Positions 60,742 through 64,000 of a stretch of DNA of 64,000 bases are shown here, one piece after another. The notes beneath the pieces were generated by a model. It worked only from the letters and a program-made list of their open reading frames with translations, ran no database searches and had not been told where the DNA came from. The position numbers and the translations under genes were made by a program. Within the stretch, counting starts at the first letter, position 1. Every line of letters begins with the position of its first letter. The stretch lies in the NCBI GenBank assembly GCA_963784415.1, contig CAWARK010000014.1, forward strand, positions 930,001 to 994,000. The letters are read 5' to 3'. The DNA comes from UBA7672 sp963784415 (lineage in GTDB: Bacteria; Pseudomonadota; Alphaproteobacteria; Caulobacterales; Hyphomonadaceae).

Positions 60742-61239
60742 ATGGCTGGATCGGTCAACAAGGTGATCCTCATCGGCAATCTGGGTCGGGATCCCGAAAT
60801 CAAGCAGATGCCGTCCGGCGGCTCGATCGCAAACCTATCCATCGCCACCTCAGAAACCTGGCGCGACAAGGCTTCGGGCGAGCGCAAGGAAAAGACCGAA
60901 TGGCACCGCGTCGTGGTGTTCAACGAGGGGCTGGTTCGCGTCGTGGAGCAATACCTCAAGAAGGGCGCGAAGGTTTACCTCGAAGGCCAGCTTGAAACCC
61001 GCAAGTGGACCGACAAGGACGGTAACGACAAGTATTCGACCGAAGTCGTCCTGCGGAACTTCGGCTCGACGCTGACCATGCTCGACGGCCGCAGCGAAGG
61101 TGGCGGGGCTGGGGCGGGTGGGGGCGGGTATGATCAGGACCGTGCTCCGGCGCGCAGCGCAGGCGCGAAAGCCAAGGGCGGCAAGGGTCCGTCCGAAGAC
61201 TTCTCGCGTCCCGACTTCGACGACGAGATCCCTTTCTAG
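60742..61239 (+). CDS. ssb: Single-stranded DNA-binding protein
   Basis: A 165-residue SSB that coats single-stranded DNA in replication, repair and recombination. The OB fold occupies about 1-110 (MAGSVNKVILIGNLGRDPE, TEWHRVVVF, YLEGQLETRKW). A Gly-rich linker follows and the acidic tip is DFDDEIPF, which recruits partner proteins. Start at the ATG at 60742 after a GGAGA site. An SOS box lies 162 bp upstream. A hairpin follows its stop at 61274. Confidence 0.97.
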   Translation: MAGSVNKVILIGNLGRDPEIKQMPSGGSIANLSIATSETWRDKASGERKEKTEWHRVVVFNEGLVRVVEQYLKKGAKVYLEGQLETRKWTDKDGNDKYSTEVVLRNFGSTLTMLDGRSEGGGAGAGGGGYDQDRAPARSAGAKAKGGKGPSEDFSRPDFDDEIPF

Positions 61240-61273
61240 TCGATCATTTCTGCCACGGAATCATGACGCTGGG

Positions 61274-61295
61274 TCCTCCGGAGAAATCCGGAGGA
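61274..61295 (+). terminator. Hairpin after ssb
   Basis: A perfect 9-bp stem (TCCTCCGGA with TCCGGAGGA) capped by a GAAA tetraloop, 35 bp after the ssb stop. The T tract is poor, so it may act with Rho or protect the mRNA end. Confidence 0.65.
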
Positions 61296-61370
61296 TTCAT
61301 GCGCAATTAACTGCGCCGGTGCATGTCAGTAGGACTGCAAGTATGCGTAGCGGGAGACTCGATACAGGCG

Positions 61371-61676
61371 ATGGACGGGGCGGCGCTTAGAACGGCAAAA
61401 GCCATTCTTCTGCCCGGCGCTATCGGCGCCCTCATCCTGTATTTTATCTACCACGCCCTCGCCGGCGACCAGGGCCTCGCGGCCTGGAGCGGGTTGCAGA
61501 AAGACGAAACCAGCCTCGAAGCCGATCTTGAAAAGCTGAAGGTCGAACACGCGGCCCTCGAGCAATCGCTGGTCCGCCTCCGCGATACGTCGCTGGACCT
61601 CGACTATGTCGAGGAAATCGCCCGCACGCGCCTCTCCTATGTGCGGCCCGACGAGGTTCTGGTCGCCGTAAGGTGA
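61371..61676 (+). CDS. ftsB: Cell-division protein FtsB-like
   Basis: A 101-residue single-span protein: short cytoplasmic N-terminus, membrane helix (ILLPGAIGALILYFIYHAL), then a coiled coil (LEADLEKLKVEHAALEQSLVRL) and a conserved C-terminal block (LDYVEEIARTRLSYVRPDEV). This is FtsB/DivIC, which joins FtsL and FtsQ at the division site. The position directly upstream of pdhA is typical for alphaproteobacteria. ATG at 61371. Confidence 0.9.
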   Translation: MDGAALRTAKAILLPGAIGALILYFIYHALAGDQGLAAWSGLQKDETSLEADLEKLKVEHAALEQSLVRLRDTSLDLDYVEEIARTRLSYVRPDEVLVAVR

Positions 61677-61783
61677 TGCTTGCACTATTTAAGTGAGGAA
61701 CTGCCCGTCTGATCCAGCGATAAGCTAGGATCAGGCACGGATTCGTCCTTACATCTCCTTGGACAGCTCAGGGATTCCAAAGC

Positions 61784-62798
61784 ATGGCCGCGAAAAAGAG
61801 CGGGGCGAAGCCTCGCAAGTCGCCAACGGAACCGCAGAAGGCCGATCTCATCGGCTATTACCGCGACATGCTGCTGATCCGCCGCTTCGAGGAGAAGGCG
61901 GGCCAGCTCTACGGCATGGGTCTCATCGCCGGCTTCTGCCACCTCTATATCGGCCAGGAAGCCGTCGTCGTCGGCGTGCAATCCGTTCTCGATCCCGACG
62001 ACCAGGTCATCACCGGCTACCGCGATCACGGCCACATGCTGGCCACCGGCATGACCGCGCGCGGCGTGATGGCCGAGCTCACCGGCCGCGAAGGCGGCTA
62101 TGCGCGCGGCAAGGGCGGCTCGATGCACATGTTCAGCCGCGAGAAGAATTTCTTCGGCGGCCACGGCATCGTCGGCGCGCAAGTCCCCATCGGCACCGGC
62201 CTCGCTTTCTCGAACCGCTACAAGGGCCAGGACAATGTCGCCGTCGCTTACTTCGGCGACGGCGCCTCCAACCAGGGGCAGGTCTACGAAGCCTTCAACA
62301 TGGCATCGCTCTGGAAACTCCCCGTCGTCTACGTGATCGAGAACAACCAATACGCCATGGGCACCTCCATCGCCCGCGCCTCCGCCGAGACCGAACTCTT
62401 CAAGCGCGGCATCTCTTTCGAGATCCCCGGCGAAATGGTCGACGGCATGGACGTCCTCGCCGTCCGCAAGGCCGCCGCGAAGGCCGTGCAGCGCGCCCGC
62501 GACGGCGAAGGCCCCTACATCCTCGAAATGAAAACCTACCGCTATCGCGGCCACTCCATGTCCGACCCCGCGAAATACCGCACGCGAGAGGAAGTGCAGG
62601 AGATGCGCGAGCATCACGACCCTATCGAGATGCTCAAGGCCAAGCTGATCGCCGCTGGCCACGCGACCGAAGACAGCCTCAAGAAGATCGAGGCCGAGAT
62701 CCGCGAGATCGTGAATGACTGCAGCGCAGTTCGCGCAGGACAGCCCCGAGCCCGATCCCGCCGAACTGTGGACCGACGTGCTGGTGGAGAGCCGATAG
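61784..62798 (+). CDS. pdhA: Pyruvate dehydrogenase E1 alpha subunit, with a late frameshift
   Basis: PdhA with PdhB forms E1, the thiamine-diphosphate enzyme that decarboxylates pyruvate. The thiamine motif GDGASNQGQVYEAFNMASLW, the phosphorylation-loop-like YRYRGHSMSDPAKYR and the N-terminal YYRDMLLIRRFEEK are intact. Near the C-terminus, the frame departs at about 62720 into residues that do not fit the family. Removing the T at 62720 restores AAQFAQDSPEPDPAELWTDV and a TAG at 62796-62798, giving 337 residues. As sequenced, the frame instead runs on into the next gene. Either one base is wrong or the protein has a changed end; an assembly error is likelier for so central a gene. Confidence 0.92.
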
Positions 62799-63298
62799 TG
62801 TCCTGTCGCGGAGTATTCTTGGCAATTGCCGACGAAGAAGTAGCCGCTCTGAATGCCGCCACCACGCATGCTGAGCGTGTGGAATACGCGATTGGCCAAC
62901 TTGAAAACACGTACTTTGGCTCAGACCGCTCCTGCGAGACGGACAAAGCGTGGGACGGCATCCATTCAGCGTTTGATGGAGGTGGGCTTGAGCTGCCTTC
63001 TGATGGCTCCGGGCCATTGAAATTTGTAGTGCTGGGTGGCGAGCCGATGCATTCCGAAAGTGATCACGTTCTCGTTCTCAAAACGCCCGAGCAGGCGCGG
63101 GCGGCGGCGCTAGCACTAGACGCCGTAGACGAGACCGCGTTTCGCGAACTCTACTTTGCCATTGATCCAAACACATTCGATGGCGAAATCGATGAGCAGG
63201 AATTCGGTTACCACTGGGACTATCTGCAGGACATCAAGAAGTTCTACCAGCGTGTGGCGACAACCGGGCATTCCATTTTGTTCAGCGTGGATCAATAA
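62798..63298 (+). CDS. DUF1877 (YfbM-like) family protein
   Basis: A 166-residue protein starting at the GTG that overlaps the repaired pdhA stop (62798). It begins VSCRGVFLAIADEEVAALN, the typical opening of the DUF1877 family, and has the conserved C-terminal FGYHWDYLQDIKKFYQR. In the sequence as given it is fused to pdhA through the frameshift. Its position between pdhA and pdhB, which normally touch, is unusual. Function is unknown. Confidence 0.8.
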   Translation: MSCRGVFLAIADEEVAALNAATTHAERVEYAIGQLENTYFGSDRSCETDKAWDGIHSAFDGGGLELPSDGSGPLKFVVLGGEPMHSESDHVLVLKTPEQARAAALALDAVDETAFRELYFAIDPNTFDGEIDEQEFGYHWDYLQDIKKFYQRVATTGHSILFSVDQ

Positions 63299-63300
63299 GC

Positions 63301-64000
63301 ATGACTGACATCCTGATGCCCGCGCTGTCGCCAACCATGGAGGAGGGCAAGCTGGCCAAGTGGCTGGTGAAGGAAGGCGACAAGGTAAAGCCCGGCGACG
63401 TCATCGCCGAGATCGAGACCGACAAGGCGACGATGGAGGTGGAAGCCGTCGATGAGGGCGTCATCTCGAAGCTGATGGTCGAGGCCGGCACGGAAGGCGT
63501 GAAGGTCAACGCGATCATCGCGCAGATGGCCGGCGAGCGCGAAGCGCCCGCCAAGAAGAACGGCGGCTCTGGACCGCGCGCTGACGCGCCCCGCCCGGCA
63601 GGCGCCCGCAAGGGCGCTGAGCAACCAACTGCGCTCGTCGAAGAAAGTGCCGGGCAGGCGCCCGGCGGTCCAGAGAACAAAGCCAAGAATGACGGCCACC
63701 GCCTGCGCGCGCCGGAGCAGAAGTCAGCCGCCGCCGAAGGCCTGCACGATCCCACGCTGCCCGACGGCGTCACCTACAAGAAGACCACCGTCCGCGACGC
63801 CCTGCGCGACGCCATCGCCGAAGAGATGCGCCGCGACGAGGGCGTCTTCCTCATGGGCGAGGAAGTCGGCCAGTACCAGGGCGCCTACAAGGTCTCACGC
63901 GGCCTGCTCGAAGAGTTCGGCGACCGCCGCGTGATCGACACGCCGATCACCGAGTATGGCTTCGCTGGCCTCGGCGTCGGCGCGGCGTTCGGCGGGCTGA
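63301..64000 (+). CDS. pdhB: Pyruvate dehydrogenase E1 beta subunit with N-terminal lipoyl domain (partial)
   Basis: The gene runs off the right edge. Visible are 233 residues: a lipoyl domain (about 1-80) with the lipoyl-lysine motif EIETDKATMEVE, a linker (about 85-155), and the start of the E1 beta domain (TVRDALRDAIAEEM, FLMGEEVGQYQGAYKVSRGL). The lipoyl domain on E1 beta is typical of alphaproteobacteria. The linker contains a 24-bp stretch identical to an intergenic palindrome arm, read as SAGQAPGGP. Confidence 0.97.
   Translation, partial: MTDILMPALSPTMEEGKLAKWLVKEGDKVKPGDVIAEIETDKATMEVEAVDEGVISKLMVEAGTEGVKVNAIIAQMAGEREAPAKKNGGSGPRADAPRPAGARKGAEQPTALVEESAGQAPGGPENKAKNDGHRLRAPEQKSAAAEGLHDPTLPDGVTYKKTTVRDALRDAIAEEMRRDEGVFLMGEEVGQYQGAYKVSRGLLEEFGDRRVIDTPITEYGFAGLGVGAAFGGL

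Noticed and set aside
61784..63298. A true PdhA-DUF1877 fusion protein
   Set aside because: The normal PdhA C-terminus is present in the neighbouring frame and DUF1877 has its own start; one extra base explains the fusion.

Overview
The window is a stretch of a high-GC alphaproteobacterial chromosome. The secG-pyrG order, the hisS-hisZ-hisG operon, a pdhB with an N-terminal lipoyl domain, a TipF-type flagellar regulator, an HWE histidine kinase, SapC and GAAC-N7-GAAC SOS boxes together suggest Caulobacterales or a Hyphomonadaceae-like lineage. That placement is inferred from gene content only. No rRNA, tRNA, CRISPR array, insertion sequence or prophage was found.

Layout. 1-8.5 kb: end of secG, pyrG, a cytochrome P450 broken by an in-frame TGA, a frameshifted PAS-GAF-HWE histidine kinase with its receiver protein, a TPR/2OG-Fe(II) oxygenase, rpmF and eno. 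8.6-14 kb: a cyclophilin, a protein kinase fused to a TIR domain, a small orphan gene behind an SOS-like box, and three consecutive exported proteins of unknown function. 14-21.6 kb: a VWA lipoprotein, a DUF885 lipoprotein, SapC, a DsbD-like reductase and small exported proteins. 21.7-25 kb: hisS-hisZ-hisG. 25-28 kb: an AT-rich intergenic island, then groES-groEL under a CIRCE operator. 28-35 kb: an SGNH hydrolase, a thioesterase, an EF-Tu domain-2-like protein, msrB with a partial duplicate, an SDR, small membrane proteins and a Baeyer-Villiger-type monooxygenase. 35-45.5 kb: a serine hydrolase, a DUF262/DUF1524 (GmrSD-like) protein, a FAH-family hydrolase, a degenerate metallo-beta-lactamase-fold protein, tipF with a HAD phosphatase, and a TauD-type dioxygenase with an exported partner. 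45.5-52.3 kb: an EAL protein, sodB, an NDUFAF6-like protein, membrane proteins and trmFO. 52.4-61.7 kb: uvrA and ssb, both SOS-controlled, separated by about 5 kb that holds a SET-domain gene, an ArsR/AHSA1 pair, rlmA and a repeat-rich intergenic block; then ftsB. 61.8-64 kb: pdhA, a DUF1877 gene and the start of pdhB.

Four genes carry a single disruption: a nonsense codon in the P450, and +1 shifts in the histidine kinase, an NTF2-like protein and pdhA. Because pdhA is a central metabolic gene, sequencing or assembly error is a serious explanation for at least some of them. The most interesting items are the kinase-TIR fusion, a 24-bp palindrome arm shared exactly between an intergenic element and the coding linker of pdhB, the matching SOS boxes of the separated uvrA and ssb, a dead MBL-fold protein, the stand-alone GmrSD-like protein, and an ArsR promoter that appears leaderless and self-repressed.
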